From: Azospirillum agricola
GTDB lineage: Bacteria > Pseudomonadota > Alphaproteobacteria > Azospirillales > Azospirillaceae
Assembly (NCBI RefSeq): GCF_017876095.1
Contig: NZ_JAGINM010000008.1
Span: 186,001 to 250,000, forward strand
DNA length: 64,000 nt
Reading direction: 5' to 3'
Part shown: positions 20,708-29,606 of the stretch, in pieces
How the letters are laid out: the number at the start of each line of letters is the position of its first letter
How positions within the stretch are numbered: the stretch's first letter is position 1
Program-made: the position numbers and the translations under genes
Notes under the pieces: model-generated
The model's input: the letters and a program-made list of their open reading frames with translations, nothing else
Database searches by the model: none
Told to the model about the DNA's origin: nothing

Positions 20708-21462
20708 TGGACGCGCCCGGCAACGCACCCGCCCCGGCGCGGCGCCGGGCGCCCAAACCGGCGGCGGCGCTGCGCGAGCGCGGCACCACGGCGGCGCAGC
20801 AGGTCTACCAGCAGCTCCGCGCCGAGATCGTCAGCCTGCACCGCAAGCCGGGCGAGCCGATCAGCGAGAAGGATCTGGCCCAGGCCCACGGCGTCAGCCG
20901 CACCCCGGTGCGCGAGGCGATGCTGAAGCTCGCCTCGGAACGGCTGGTCGAGGTGTTTCCGCAATCCGGCACCTTCGTCGCCCGCATCCCGCTGTCCGAT
21001 TTGCCGGAGACCATTATCATCCGCTCGGCGCTGGAGGAGGCCAGCGTCCGCCACGCCGCCCAGCGCGCCACGCCGGAACAGGCCGGGCACCTCGCCACCC
21101 TGATCGAGCGCCAGCGCGCCATGGCGGCGGCCGGCGACCGCGAGGGCTTCCATTTCGCCGACGAGGATTTCCACGCCGCCCTGTCGGAGGTCGCCGGGTT
21201 GCCGGGTGTGTGGGCGATGATCCAGCAGGTCAAGGTGCAGATCGACCGCTACCGCCGGCTGACCCTGCCGGAACCCGGCCGCATGGACCGGGTGGTCGCC
21301 GAGCACGCGGCGGTGGTCGCCGCCATCGCCGCCCACGATCCGGACGCGGCGGCGCGGGCGATCAAGCATCACCTGGAGAAGCTGCGCGAGGACATCGACG
21401 CCTACCGCGTCGAGGAGCCCGACAGCTTCATCGACGATCGGGTGCCGCCACCCGCTTCATAA
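20707..21462 (+). CDS. GntR-family transcriptional regulator (FCD subgroup)
   Basis: 251 residues. A basic N-terminal tail leads to the winged helix (about 28-95, with GVSRTPVREAML and PQSGTFVARI), followed by an all-helical FCD ligand domain (about 100-235) whose metal site includes FADEDFHAAL and EHAAVVAAI. FCD regulators often respond to sugar acids. The ATG at 20707 overlaps the kdgK stop; GTG 20704 is an alternative. As the last gene of the kdu operon it probably senses a pathway intermediate and may bind the palindrome upstream of kduI. Confidence 0.87.
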   Translation: MDAPGNAPAPARRRAPKPAAALRERGTTAAQQVYQQLRAEIVSLHRKPGEPISEKDLAQAHGVSRTPVREAMLKLASERLVEVFPQSGTFVARIPLSDLPETIIIRSALEEASVRHAAQRATPEQAGHLATLIERQRAMAAAGDREGFHFADEDFHAALSEVAGLPGVWAMIQQVKVQIDRYRRLTLPEPGRMDRVVAEHAAVVAAIAAHDPDAAARAIKHHLEKLREDIDAYRVEEPDSFIDDRVPPPAS

Positions 21463-21497
21463 AACGCTTCATTCTTCGGCAAGGTTCTGGCTTGATC

Positions 21498-21525
21498 GGG
21501 CGGGCGGCCTTCGGGACGCCCGCCC
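21498..21525. terminator. Hairpin after the kdu operon
   Basis: Nine-base GC arms (GGGCGGGCG and its complement) with a 10-base loop, followed by a short TTC-rich stretch. It probably ends the long kduI-to-GntR transcript. Confidence 0.6.
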
Positions 21526-21547
21526 TTCGGCGTTTCCGCGTTCCTAT

Positions 21548-21569
21548 ATGTTAACTTGTCTGCTAACAT
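21548..21569. promoter_or_regulatory. Inverted repeat upstream of the second GntR gene
   Basis: ATGTTA and TAACAT are exact complements separated by 10 bases, in an AT-rich patch 55 bases before the GntR gene at 21625. It is a plausible autoregulatory operator. The cognate regulator is inferred from position only. Confidence 0.45.
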
Positions 21570-21624
21570 GATCTTTGGAGCGCGCAGGATTCCGCGCGGG
21601 ATTTGGGTGTGAGGAAGGGCGACG

Positions 21625-22341
21625 ATGGCCGGCTTGAAGTTGCAGCCCAAGCGCAAGGAACGCCTGGGCGACCAGCTCTACGGACAGATACTGGAGCAGA
21701 TCGTCTCCGGGACCTTGAAGGAGGGGGACAAGCTCCCGTCCGAAAAGGAGCTTTGCCTGATGTTCGAGGTCTCGCGCCCGGTGGTGCGGGAAGCCATGAT
21801 GCTGCTCCAGGCCGACGGTCTGGTCGTCGCCCGCCAGGGCTCGGGAACCTACGTGCAGCGCCGCCCGCCGCAGGGGCTGATCGCGCTGGGCAGCGCGTCG
21901 GACGTCGCCGGGATGCTGCGCTGCTACGAGCTGCGCGTGCCGCTGGAGGGCGAGGCGGCGGCGCTGGCCGCCAAGCGGCGGACGCCGGAGCAACTCGCCC
22001 AGATCAAGGCGGCGCTCGACGAGCTCGCCCGCGCCTTCGAGACGCGCACGTCGGCCAGCGCCGCCGATTTCGCCTTCCATCGCGCGGTCGCCGAGGCGAG
22101 CTGCAACGACCTGTTCGTCTCGATCCTGGAGACGCTGCACGGCGCCGTCGAGAACTCCATGGCGGTGGCGCTGAACATCACCGCGCAGGGCTCGGCCGAG
22201 CGCAGCCGCCGCGTGCTCGACGAGCATGGCCGGATCTACGAGGCCATCGCCATGGGCGACGCCGAGGCGGCCAACCTCGCCATGCGCTACCACATCAACC
22301 GCGCCCGCCAGCGGATCACCGACCAGCAGCAGGACGTGTGA
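21625..22341 (+). CDS. GntR/FadR-type transcriptional regulator (FCD subgroup)
   Basis: 238 residues. The winged helix spans about 10-75 (LPSEKELCLMFEVSRPVVRE, then RQGSGTYVQ) and the FCD effector domain about 85-225, with FAFHRAVAEASCND and DEHGRIYEAI carrying metal-ligand residues. It is convergent with kdgF and the TRAP genes, so it is their likely regulator and the island's second GntR protein. It is followed by a palindromic hairpin and a 120-bp interspersed repeat. Confidence 0.88.
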   Translation: MAGLKLQPKRKERLGDQLYGQILEQIVSGTLKEGDKLPSEKELCLMFEVSRPVVREAMMLLQADGLVVARQGSGTYVQRRPPQGLIALGSASDVAGMLRCYELRVPLEGEAAALAAKRRTPEQLAQIKAALDELARAFETRTSASAADFAFHRAVAEASCNDLFVSILETLHGAVENSMAVALNITAQGSAERSRRVLDEHGRIYEAIAMGDAEAANLAMRYHINRARQRITDQQQDV

Positions 22342-22349
22342 GACATAAG

Positions 22350-22372
22350 CCCTCTCCCGGGACGGGAGAGGG
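22350..22372. terminator. Hairpin after the GntR gene
   Basis: A perfect 10-bp stem (CCCTCTCCCG / CGGGAGAGGG) with a GGA loop, 9 bases after the stop codon. It shares its core with the palindromic element at 17036-17163. No T-run follows. Confidence 0.5.
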
Positions 22373-22378
22373 AGGCTA

Positions 22379-22498
22379 TAAGAGCGCCTAACAGAAGCTT
22401 GAGTCGTCTCTCGCCTCGTCATCCCCGCCTTCGCGGGGATGACGGTTCCATTGGGCACCGATGGCGAAAACGGAAGTCTGTTCGGCGCTCTTAGCCGG
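22379..22498. repeat. 120-bp palindromic interspersed repeat, copy 1
   Basis: It is about 91% identical (some 11 differences counted by eye) to 54318-54437. The outer ends are inverted: AAGAGCGCC at 22380 and GGCGCTCTT at 22484, extended inward by AACAGA / TCTGTT. The centre is a perfect hairpin (GTCATCCCCGC, CTTC loop, complement, 22418-22443). The structure suggests a miniature mobile element or BIME-like repeat. This copy ends 2 bases before the kdgF stop codon. Confidence 0.85.
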
Positions 22499-22499
22499 C

Positions 22500-22832
22500 T
22501 CAGGGCAGGAAATCCTCGCGCACCGGCGTGAAGGCGTCAACCAGCACGGTCGGCTCCAGGATCGTCACGCCGTGCATCGTGCCGGGCGGCACGTAATAGC
22601 TGGCGCCGGCGCCCAGACGCCGGGTGCCGTGCCCGTCCATCGTCAGCTCCAGGGCGCCCGAGACGATGTAGCCGACCTGCTCGTGCGGGTGGCTGTGCAT
22701 CGGGGCGACGGTGCCGGGCTTGAAGGTGAACTCCACCAGCATCAGGCCGGCGCCGTGGCTCAGCAGGCGGCGCTCGGCGCCCTCGGGGGTGATGACCGGC
22801 GTCTCTTGCGCCGCGTCGGCCAGAATCTTCAT
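22500..22832 (-). CDS. kdgF: KdgF-type cupin (uronate ring-opening)
   Basis: 110 residues forming a single small cupin barrel. The metal site HSHPHEQVGYIVSG (about 46-59) and the later His in PPGTMHGV (about 85) match KdgF, which converts cyclic unsaturated uronates to the linear keto form used by KduI. The N-terminal GAERRLLSHGAGLMLVEFTF is also typical. It lies downstream of a TRAP transporter in the same direction (about 120 bases after dctM). The pairing supports import of unsaturated uronates. Confidence 0.85.
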   Translation of the reverse strand: MKILADAAQETPVITPEGAERRLLSHGAGLMLVEFTFKPGTVAPMHSHPHEQVGYIVSGALELTMDGHGTRRLGAGASYYVPPGTMHGVTILEPTVLVDAFTPVREDFLP

Positions 22833-22954
22833 CGCGGATGTCCTTCGAACAAGAAGATGAGGGAAAGAAAAGCCCGGCTCATCGGGGGGATGGGCCGGGC
22901 CTGGGGAAGGAACGCTCCGGGGGAGGGTGAACCCCCGGCATCGCCCGAGCGCGC

Positions 22955-24238
22955 TCAGTTGATCAGCAGATGCGGCAGCCACATGGAGAAGCCGGGCACG
23001 TAGGTCACCAGGCCCAGCGCCAGGATCAGCGCCGCGTAGAAGGGCAGGATGGTCTTCATCACCTCGCCCACCGAGATGCCGCCGATGGCGCAGCCGACGA
23101 ACTGGGTGGTGCCGACCGGCGGGGTGTTCAGGCCCAGCGCGCAGTTGATCAGCATCACCATGCCGAACTGCACCGGGTCCATGCCGTAGGCCTGGGCGAT
23201 GGGCAGGAAGATCGGCGTGCAGATCAGGATCGTGCTCGCCATGTCCATGAAGGTGCCCAGCACGAACAGGATGATGTTGATCATCAGGAAGATGACCAGC
23301 GGGTTGGAGGACAGGTTGGCCATCATCTCGCCGGTCAGGTCGGCGACGCTGTAGAGGGCCATCAGGTACTGGAACATGGTCGACACGCCGATCAGCAGCA
23401 GCACCACGCCGGTGGTCTTGACCGCCTTCATCGTGGCGTAGACGAACTTCTCCCAGGACAGCGTCCGGTAGGCGAAGACCGTCAGCAGCAGCGAGTAGAC
23501 CACCGCGACCGAGGCGCCCTCCGTCGCCGTGAAGATGCCGAGCAGGATGCCGCCGAGGATGATGGCGACGACGAACAGGCCGGGCAGGGCGTGCAGGAAA
23601 GAGCCCAGGACCTCCGGCCAACCGGGGAAGCGGCCGGCCGGGTAGCCGCGCCTGACCGCCACGAAATAGGCCGCAGCCAGCATGCAGGCGGTCATCACCA
23701 CCACCGGCATCAGCCCGGCGGCGATCAGCGAGCCGATCGACACCTTGCCGCCCGCCGCCAGCGAATAGAGGATCAGATTGTGGCTGGTCGGCATCAGCGC
23801 GCCGACCAGCGCCGCGTGCGTCGTCACGTTGACGGCGTAGTCGGTGTGGTAGCCCTCGCGCTTCATCATCGGGATCATCACCGACCCCATGGCCGACACG
23901 TCGGCCACCGGCGAGCCGGAGACGCCGCCGAACAGCGTGCAGGCGACGACGTTCGCCATGCCGAGACCGCCGCGGATGTGGCCGACCATGTTGCGGGCCA
24001 GCGTCACGATCTTGTCGGCGATGCCGCCGTGCAGCATCAGCTCGCCCGAGAAGACGAAGAAGGGGATGGCGAGGAAGGAGAAGATGTTCATGCCCGACGT
24101 CATCTGCTGGAAGATGACGGCGTAGGGCAGCCCTTCGTACATGATCGTGAAGAGCGACGACAGGCCGATGGCGAAGGCGACCGGCACGCCGAGGATCAGC
24201 AGCCCGAAAAAGGATACGGCAAGGACGATCAGTTCCAT
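22955..24238 (-). CDS. dctM: TRAP transporter large permease (DctM)
   Basis: 427 residues with about twelve membrane helices and no large soluble domain. DctM-family landmarks include GVPVAFAIGLSSL near the start, FFVFSGELMLHGGIADKIV, and the C-terminal GLNTPPVGTTQFVGCAIGG. It is the transport channel of a sodium-driven TRAP importer. Its start overlaps the small-permease stop by 10 bases. The set dctP-dctQ-dctM-kdgF is co-directional, pointing to uronates or their unsaturated forms as cargo. Confidence 0.93.
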   Translation of the reverse strand: MELIVLAVSFFGLLILGVPVAFAIGLSSLFTIMYEGLPYAVIFQQMTSGMNIFSFLAIPFFVFSGELMLHGGIADKIVTLARNMVGHIRGGLGMANVVACTLFGGVSGSPVADVSAMGSVMIPMMKREGYHTDYAVNVTTHAALVGALMPTSHNLILYSLAAGGKVSIGSLIAAGLMPVVVMTACMLAAAYFVAVRRGYPAGRFPGWPEVLGSFLHALPGLFVVAIILGGILLGIFTATEGASVAVVYSLLLTVFAYRTLSWEKFVYATMKAVKTTGVVLLLIGVSTMFQYLMALYSVADLTGEMMANLSSNPLVIFLMINIILFVLGTFMDMASTILICTPIFLPIAQAYGMDPVQFGMVMLINCALGLNTPPVGTTQFVGCAIGGISVGEVMKTILPFYAALILALGLVTYVPGFSMWLPHLLIN

Positions 24239-24768
24239 GTCGGCTCGACCTCTTCATGACGCAGGAGGGCGAGCGTGTGCTCGACCGAGAACAGCACGAT
24301 CAGCACGCCGGACACCGACAGCGGGATGTAGCGCGCGATTTCCGGCAGGCCGAGGTTGGGAATCAGGTAATGGGCGACCGACATCCCCAGCACCCAGCCG
24401 TTGTAGGCCATGGCGGCGCCGAAGAAGGCGACCAGCAGATGGATCAGGATCTCGAACCAGCGCTGCACATGCAGCGGCAGCAGGACGAGGATCGAGTCCA
24501 TGCCGATGTGTCCGGCGTCGCGCACGGCGACCGCCGCGCCCAGCAGCGTGACGTAGAGCACCAGCACCAGCGCCAGGCTTTCCGCCCAGGTCGGGGTCTG
24601 GTTGAAGACGTAGCGCCCGACGACCTCGTAGAAGACGATTCCGACGATGGACAGCAGCCCGACGACCGCGATCACCGTGCTGGCCCGCGCCAGCAATATG
24701 TTGAGCTGTGTCAGAAGCCTCCGGGGCTGGGCCCGGACGCCGTCTTCCACCAAGCAGTCTTGCATCAT
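24229..24768 (-). CDS. dctQ: TRAP transporter small permease (DctQ)
   Basis: 179 residues with four membrane helices. VGLLSIVGIVFYEVVGRYVFNQ and the ESLALVLVLYVTLLGAAVA region are the usual DctQ core. It associates with DctM. Two adjacent Met codons (24768 and 24765) are possible starts. It lies about 80 bases after dctP and overlaps dctM. Confidence 0.9.
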   Translation of the reverse strand: MMQDCLVEDGVRAQPRRLLTQLNILLARASTVIAVVGLLSIVGIVFYEVVGRYVFNQTPTWAESLALVLVLYVTLLGAAVAVRDAGHIGMDSILVLLPLHVQRWFEILIHLLVAFFGAAMAYNGWVLGMSVAHYLIPNLGLPEIARYIPLSVSGVLIVLFSVEHTLALLRHEEVEPTWN

Positions 24769-24848
24769 GGTTGCTCCGATGGAGTCCGGCGCGGGAGCCG
24801 GCGGGCCGCCCAGCGAAGGCCCGTCCGCCGGTTCCCCGCGCGATCGGA

Positions 24849-25844
24849 TCACTTCGTGTCCTGGATCCGCTTGACGAGGCCCTGGAGCGCCGGCGTGTCG
24901 GCGAACTTGGCGTAGACCGGCTTCATCGCGTCGATCAGCTCCTGCTTGTTGGCGATCTGCGTGATCTGGGCGCCGCCGTCCTCGACCATCTTGCGCGACT
25001 TGATCTCGCGCTCGTCCCACAGCTTGCGCATGAAGGGCACCGACTCCTTGGCCGCCTTGCGGATCAGCGCCTGGTCGTCCTTCGACAGCCGGTCCCAGAT
25101 GACCTTGGAGAAGACGACGACCTCGGGGGCCAGCGAATGCTCGGTCAGGCTGTAGTATTTCGCCGCCTCGAAGTGGCGGGAGGATTCGTAGCTCGGCCAG
25201 TTGTTCTCGGCGCCGTCGACGATGCCGGTCTTCAGCGCGGTGTAGACCTCGCCGTAGGGCATCGGGGTGGCGTTGGCGCCCAGCGCGGTCATCATGCCGA
25301 CGAACAGCTCCGACGGCTGCACGCGGATCTTCAGGCCCTTGAAGTCGGCCAGCGAGGTGATCGGCTTCTTCACCGTGTAGAAGGAGCGCGAGCCGCTGTC
25401 GTAGAAGGCGAGGCCGACCAGACCCTGGGCCTCCATCGACTTCAGGATGTCGTCGCCGATCGGGCCGTCGAGCACCGTGCGCATGTGCTGGGTGTCGCGG
25501 AAGATGAAGGGCAGCACGGTGACGATGGTCTCCGGCACCACGCTGTTCAGCGCGCCGACGTTGATGCGCATCATGTCGAGACCGCCGAGCTTGAGCTGCT
25601 CGATGGTGTCCTTCTCGGTGCCGAGCGCGCCCGAGGGGAAGACCCGGATGCCGAGCTTGCCGCCGGTCTGCTCGGCCAGGGTCTTGCCCATCTGCTTGAC
25701 CGCCTCGACGGTCGGGTAGTCGGCCGGGTGGATGTCGGCGGAACGGAAATCACGCGCCTGCGCGGTCTGGCCGACGGCCAGCGCGACCGTGGCGCCGAAG
25801 GTCAGGGCCGCGGCGACGGCCAGTGAACGAAACAACCCGGGCAT
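24849..25844 (-). CDS. dctP: TRAP transporter solute-binding protein (DctP family)
   Basis: 331 residues with a signal peptide ending near GQTAQARDF (about 29). It is the periplasmic receptor that delivers a carboxylate ligand. The conserved Arg that salt-bridges the substrate carboxylate lies in LKIRVQPSELF (about 163) and the family motif VDGAENNWPSYESSRHFE is at about 198-215. Sequence features resemble uronate-binding TRAP receptors. The start is placed at 25844 because an excellent GGAGGAG site precedes it; the in-frame extension to 26060 lacks a signal peptide and is rejected. Confidence 0.9.
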   Translation of the reverse strand: MPGLFRSLAVAAALTFGATVALAVGQTAQARDFRSADIHPADYPTVEAVKQMGKTLAEQTGGKLGIRVFPSGALGTEKDTIEQLKLGGLDMMRINVGALNSVVPETIVTVLPFIFRDTQHMRTVLDGPIGDDILKSMEAQGLVGLAFYDSGSRSFYTVKKPITSLADFKGLKIRVQPSELFVGMMTALGANATPMPYGEVYTALKTGIVDGAENNWPSYESSRHFEAAKYYSLTEHSLAPEVVVFSKVIWDRLSKDDQALIRKAAKESVPFMRKLWDEREIKSRKMVEDGGAQITQIANKQELIDAMKPVYAKFADTPALQGLVKRIQDTK

Positions 25845-26407
25845 CAACGTCTCCTCCGTTTTTGTTCGCGCGGCCCTCGGCGGGGCGGTCGCGGTCGCGT
25901 CTCGTCGTGCGCCGGAAGGGGCGGTCGTCGCGGATTTCCGCTGCGGATCCCGATCCGGTGAGCTTTGAGAAATGACAAAATCACAATTCAGAATGGAAAC
26001 CCATGCAACCCATCCGCATCCGTACGGGCTCGATCGGGCACCCGTCTGGGCATTTCCCAATCCTTCTTCCCGGTATCCGGAATTTGGGCGGACGGATTGT
26101 GGATACTCCTTATTTATTTCTTAGGCTTTTCTCGGCTTTCATGTCCCGGTGCGGGGATTGTCGACCCAAGTTCATGACCGCCGCCTAGCGAACACCTGTA
26201 TCGAACGATGATGGGTCGCATGATGGCGGTCCCCGATTCCGGGGACATGTCCTTGGGCGCCACGCACGCTGCTTTTGTTGGGACTTCGGTTGGTTTGCCT
26301 TGCTGAAGGTCACTCTAGTCGCGTTGCGTTCAAGTGGTCAAGTGGTAAGATGACTTTGTGCGACGAGACCCGGAAAGGGCCGCCGCACAGGCTTTGGGGA
26401 GGAAGAG
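25845..26407. other. Divergent intergenic region between dctP and a chemoreceptor gene
   Basis: About 560 bases with no convincing gene. The middle part (25960-26200) is distinctly AT-richer than the flanks and should hold the dctPQM promoter on one strand and the chemoreceptor promoter on the other. An imperfect direct repeat of AAGTGGT occurs just before 26350. No clear operator palindrome or terminator was found. Confidence 0.5.
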
Positions 26408-28612
26408 ATGTCATACAATGCGGCGAACACCGCGCCCCGGCATCGCGGGACCGCCGGTGGCTCCGGAATGGGCGGCGGGGTGGTGACGCACTGGTATTCG
26501 GGCCTGCGCGGCAAGCTGATGATCGCCATCGGCGTCGTGCTGTCCGGCACCCTGATCGCGGCGGCGGTGGCGTTGTCCGGCTACGCCAACGTGCGGACCA
26601 CCATCGACGTCATCGTCGGACAGGCCGTTCCCGCCATGAAGGAGGGCATGGCCGTCGCCCAGCAGGCCGAACGTCTGGTGGCGCTGGCCCCGGCGCTGTC
26701 CTCCGCCGCCGACCCGAAGGGCCGCGAGGAGGTCTCCGTCCGCATCCGCCACGCCAAGGAGGAGTTCGCCGCCCGGCTCGACCGGCTGCGCGCCGCCGGT
26801 GCCGGCGGCGACCAGCTCGCCACCATCGAGGCGGCGTCGAAGGACCTGCTCGGCAACCTCGTCCAGCTCGACGCGGCGGCCGGCGAGCGGGTGACCCGGG
26901 CCCAGCGCCGCGCCACGCTGCTGCCCAAGATTCTGGAGGCCGACGCCCAGCTCCAGAAATTCACCGCCCCCTGGCGCACCGTCCTGTTCAACGAGGAGCA
27001 GGAGGCGCGCGAGACGCTGGCCAATCCGGGCGCCAAGCCCGAGGAGCTGCGCAACGCCGCCGCGGTGCTGGTCGACGTGGCGAAGCGGGCCAAGCCGCTG
27101 GCCTCGGTGATCGAGGAGGCCGCCAGCGCCCGCAACATGCTGCTGGAGGCCGTCGGCGTCACCGACGAGCAGCGGCTGACCATCATCGAGACCCGGCTCG
27201 GCCTGATCCTCGCCAATCTGGAGGGGGCGGCGACCCAGCTGCCCGACCGGCTGGGCGAGGTCGCCACCGCCCAGACCGCGATCCTGCGGGCCACGGCGCT
27301 CGGCGACGACGCGCTGATCGAGGCGCGGCGCAAGGAGCTGGAGATCCTGGAGCAGTCGCGCAAGCTGCTGGAGGGCAACCACGCTCTGGCCGAGACCATG
27401 GCCGCCGGCATCGCCGCGATGGTGCAGCGTCAGGAGAGCGGCATCGCCGCCGCCAGCGCCGCCACCGGGCGGATGCTCGACAACAGCCGCCTGACCCAGA
27501 TCGCCGTCAGCGTCGTCAGCATCGTCGTGTCGATCCTGGTGGTCTGGCTCTATGTCGGGCGCAGCGTGGTGCAGCGGCTGATGGCGCTGAAGACCGGCAT
27601 GGGCCGCATCGCGTCCGGCGACCTCGACGCCGACATCGCGCTCGACGGGCACGACGAGATCGCCGAGATGGGGGCGGCACTCCGCGTCTTCCGCGACACC
27701 GCGCGCGAGATGGAGGAAACCCGCCTCCAGGCCGAGCAGGACCGCGTCAAGGCGGCCGGCGAACGCCGCCAAGCCATGCTGAACATCGCCGACCAGTTCG
27801 AGAGCGGCGTGAAGATGGTGGTGGAGAACGTGTCCGCCGCCGCGACCCAGATGCACCAGACCGCCTCGACCATGGTCGAGACGGCCGAGGACACCTCGCG
27901 GCAGGCCGGCAGCGCGGCGGCGGCGGCGGAACAGGCGTCGAGCAACGTCGACAGCGCCGCCTCGGCGGCGCACGAGCTGTCGCTGTCGATCACCGAGATC
28001 TCGCGTCAGGTCACCGAATCGGCGACCATCGCGGGCCAGGCGGCGCGCGACGCCGAGCGCACCGACGCCACCATGCGCGAGCTGAACGGGGCGGCCGCGC
28101 GGATCGGCGCGGTGCTCGACCTGATCACCGACATCGCCGGCCAGACCAACCTGCTGGCGCTGAACGCGACGATCGAGGCGGCCCGCGCCGGGGAGGCCGG
28201 CAAGGGCTTCGCCGTGGTGGCCAGCGAGGTGAAGCAGCTCGCCAGCCAGACGGCCAAGGCGACCGACCAGATCGCCAGCCAGATCGGCGCCATGCAGCAG
28301 GCGACCGGCGAGGCGGTGGAGGCGATCCGCACCATCGGCGCCACCATCGCCCGCCTGAACGACATCGCCACCGGCATCGCCGCGGCGGTGGAGGAGCAGG
28401 GGGCGGCGACGTCGGAGATCGCCCGCAACGTCCAGCAGGCGGCGGGCGGCACGGCGCAGGCGTCGGAGAACATCGGCTTGGTGCGCACCGCCGCCGGCCA
28501 GACCGGCCAGTCGGCGCAGGACGTCCTGTCGGTCGCGGGGCAAGTGTCGAGCGAAACCTCGCACCTGCTCCAGCAGATCGACCGCTTCCTCAAGCAGGTG
28601 CGGTCGGCCTGA
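26408..28612 (+). CDS. Methyl-accepting chemotaxis protein (membrane type)
   Basis: 734 residues. TM1 is at about 36-58, a large helical periplasmic sensor at about 59-360 and TM2 at about 361-384. HAMP (about 385-440) contains the [12 protein letters not shown] motif. The signalling domain (about 480-720) has the invariant hairpin tip [20 protein letters not shown] near 575-595. There is no C-terminal CheR/CheB tether pentapeptide. The ligand is unknown; location between two sugar-acid gene sets suggests a related attractant, but that is inference. A terminator hairpin follows. Confidence 0.93.
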   Translation: MSYNAANTAPRHRGTAGGSGMGGGVVTHWYSGLRGKLMIAIGVVLSGTLIAAAVALSGYANVRTTIDVIVGQAVPAMKEGMAVAQQAERLVALAPALSSAADPKGREEVSVRIRHAKEEFAARLDRLRAAGAGGDQLATIEAASKDLLGNLVQLDAAAGERVTRAQRRATLLPKILEADAQLQKFTAPWRTVLFNEEQEARETLANPGAKPEELRNAAAVLVDVAKRAKPLASVIEEAASARNMLLEAVGVTDEQRLTIIETRLGLILANLEGAATQLPDRLGEVATAQTAILRATALGDDALIEARRKELEILEQSRKLLEGNHALAETMAAGIAAMVQRQESGIAAASAATGRMLDNSRLTQIAVSVVSIVVSILVVWLYVGRSVVQRLMALKTGMGRIASGDLDADIALDGHDEIAEMGAALRVFRDTAREMEETRLQAEQDRVKAAGERRQAMLNIADQFESGVKMVVENVSAAATQMHQTASTMVETAEDTSRQAGSAAAAAEQASSNVDSAASAAHELSLSITEISRQVTESATIAGQAARDAERTDATMRELNGAAARIGAVLDLITDIAGQTNLLALNATIEAARAGEAGKGFAVVASEVKQLASQTAKATDQIASQIGAMQQATGEAVEAIRTIGATIARLNDIATGIAAAVEEQGAATSEIARNVQQAAGGTAQASENIGLVRTAAGQTGQSAQDVLSVAGQVSSETSHLLQQIDRFLKQVRSA

Positions 28613-28622
28613 CGGTGTTTCG

Positions 28623-28657
28623 AAAGCCCCCTCTCGCCTCGCGGGAGAGGGGCTTTT
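28623..28657. terminator. Bidirectional terminator between convergent genes
   Basis: A GC-rich stem (AAAGCCCC-CTCTC with GAGAGGGGCTTT) followed by TTTTGTTTT on the plus strand. It lies between the chemoreceptor stop and the convergent kdgD stop. Confidence 0.8.
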
Positions 28658-28660
28658 GTT

Positions 28661-29572
28661 TTATTGAGGCCCCAGCTTTTCGATCAGCTCGGCCAGCACC
28701 GCGCGTTCCTCCGCGCTGCAATCGACCAGCGGGGTGCGCACCGGGCCGGCGTCGCGGCCGACCAGACGGGCGCCGGCCTTGACGATGCTGACCGCGTAGC
28801 CGGGGCGCCGGCTGCGGATCGCCGCGTAGGGCACGAAGAATCCCTCCAGAAGCCGGTTCACCGTCGCGTCGTCCCGCGCGATCACCGCGCGGTAGAACTC
28901 CAGCGCCGTGCGCGGGATGAAGTTGAAGACCGCCGACGAATAGACCGGGACGCCGATGGCGTTGTAGGCGCTGGCGAAGAACTCGGCCGTCGGCAGGCCG
29001 CCGAGATAGCAGAAACGCTCGCCCATGCGGCGGCGGATGCGGATCATCAGCTCCAGGTCGCCGATGCCGTCCTTGAAGCCGATGAGGTTCGGACAGCGGT
29101 CGGCCAGCCGCACCAGCGAATCCGGCCCCAGCCGGCAGACCCCCCGGTTGTAGACGATCACCCCGACGCCGACGGCGTTGCAGATCGCCTCGACATGGCG
29201 CGACACCCCCTCCTCGTCGGCCTCGGTCAGATAATGCGGCAGCACCAGCAGGCCGGCGGCGCCGAGATCCTCGGCCTTGCGCGCCAGCTCCACCGCCAGC
29301 CGGGTGCCGTAGCCGGTGCCGGCGATGATCGGCACCTGCCCGTTGCTGGCGGAAACCGCCGTGCCGACGACGTCGCCGTACTCGCCCGGCGTCAGCGAGA
29401 AGAATTCCCCGGTGCCGCCGGCGGCGAACAGGGCGCTGGCGCCATAGGGGGCCAGCCATTCCAGCCGGCGGGCGTAGCCGCCGGCGTCGAAGGCGCCGTC
29501 GGCGGTGAAATCGGTCACGGGAAAGGACAACAGGCCGGACGACAGCGCGGCCTTGAGGGCTTGCGGCTCCAT
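28661..29572 (-). CDS. kdgD: 5-dehydro-4-deoxyglucarate dehydratase
   Basis: 303 residues of the DHDPS/N-acetylneuraminate lyase superfamily. It dehydrates and decarboxylates 5-keto-4-deoxyglucarate to 2-oxoglutarate semialdehyde. The Schiff-base Lys is in [13 protein letters not shown] (about 187), the catalytic Tyr in [11 protein letters not shown] (about 138) and the GGTGEFFSL carboxylate loop near 50. The motif set [17 protein letters not shown] and [11 protein letters not shown] is characteristic of KdgD. The aldehyde dehydrogenase gene 34 bases upstream in the same operon would oxidise its product to 2-oxoglutarate. Confidence 0.92.
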   Translation of the reverse strand: MEPQALKAALSSGLLSFPVTDFTADGAFDAGGYARRLEWLAPYGASALFAAGGTGEFFSLTPGEYGDVVGTAVSASNGQVPIIAGTGYGTRLAVELARKAEDLGAAGLLVLPHYLTEADEEGVSRHVEAICNAVGVGVIVYNRGVCRLGPDSLVRLADRCPNLIGFKDGIGDLELMIRIRRRMGERFCYLGGLPTAEFFASAYNAIGVPVYSSAVFNFIPRTALEFYRAVIARDDATVNRLLEGFFVPYAAIRSRRPGYAVSIVKAGARLVGRDAGPVRTPLVDCSAEERAVLAELIEKLGPQ

Positions 29573-29606
29573 GGGGAAAGGGACCTTTCGGGGATGGCGC
29601 GCCGGC

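Noticed and set aside
22461..23003. A plus-strand open frame over kdgF and the dctM end
   Set aside because: It starts in the interspersed repeat and is antisense to kdgF, whose metal-binding motif is unmistakable.
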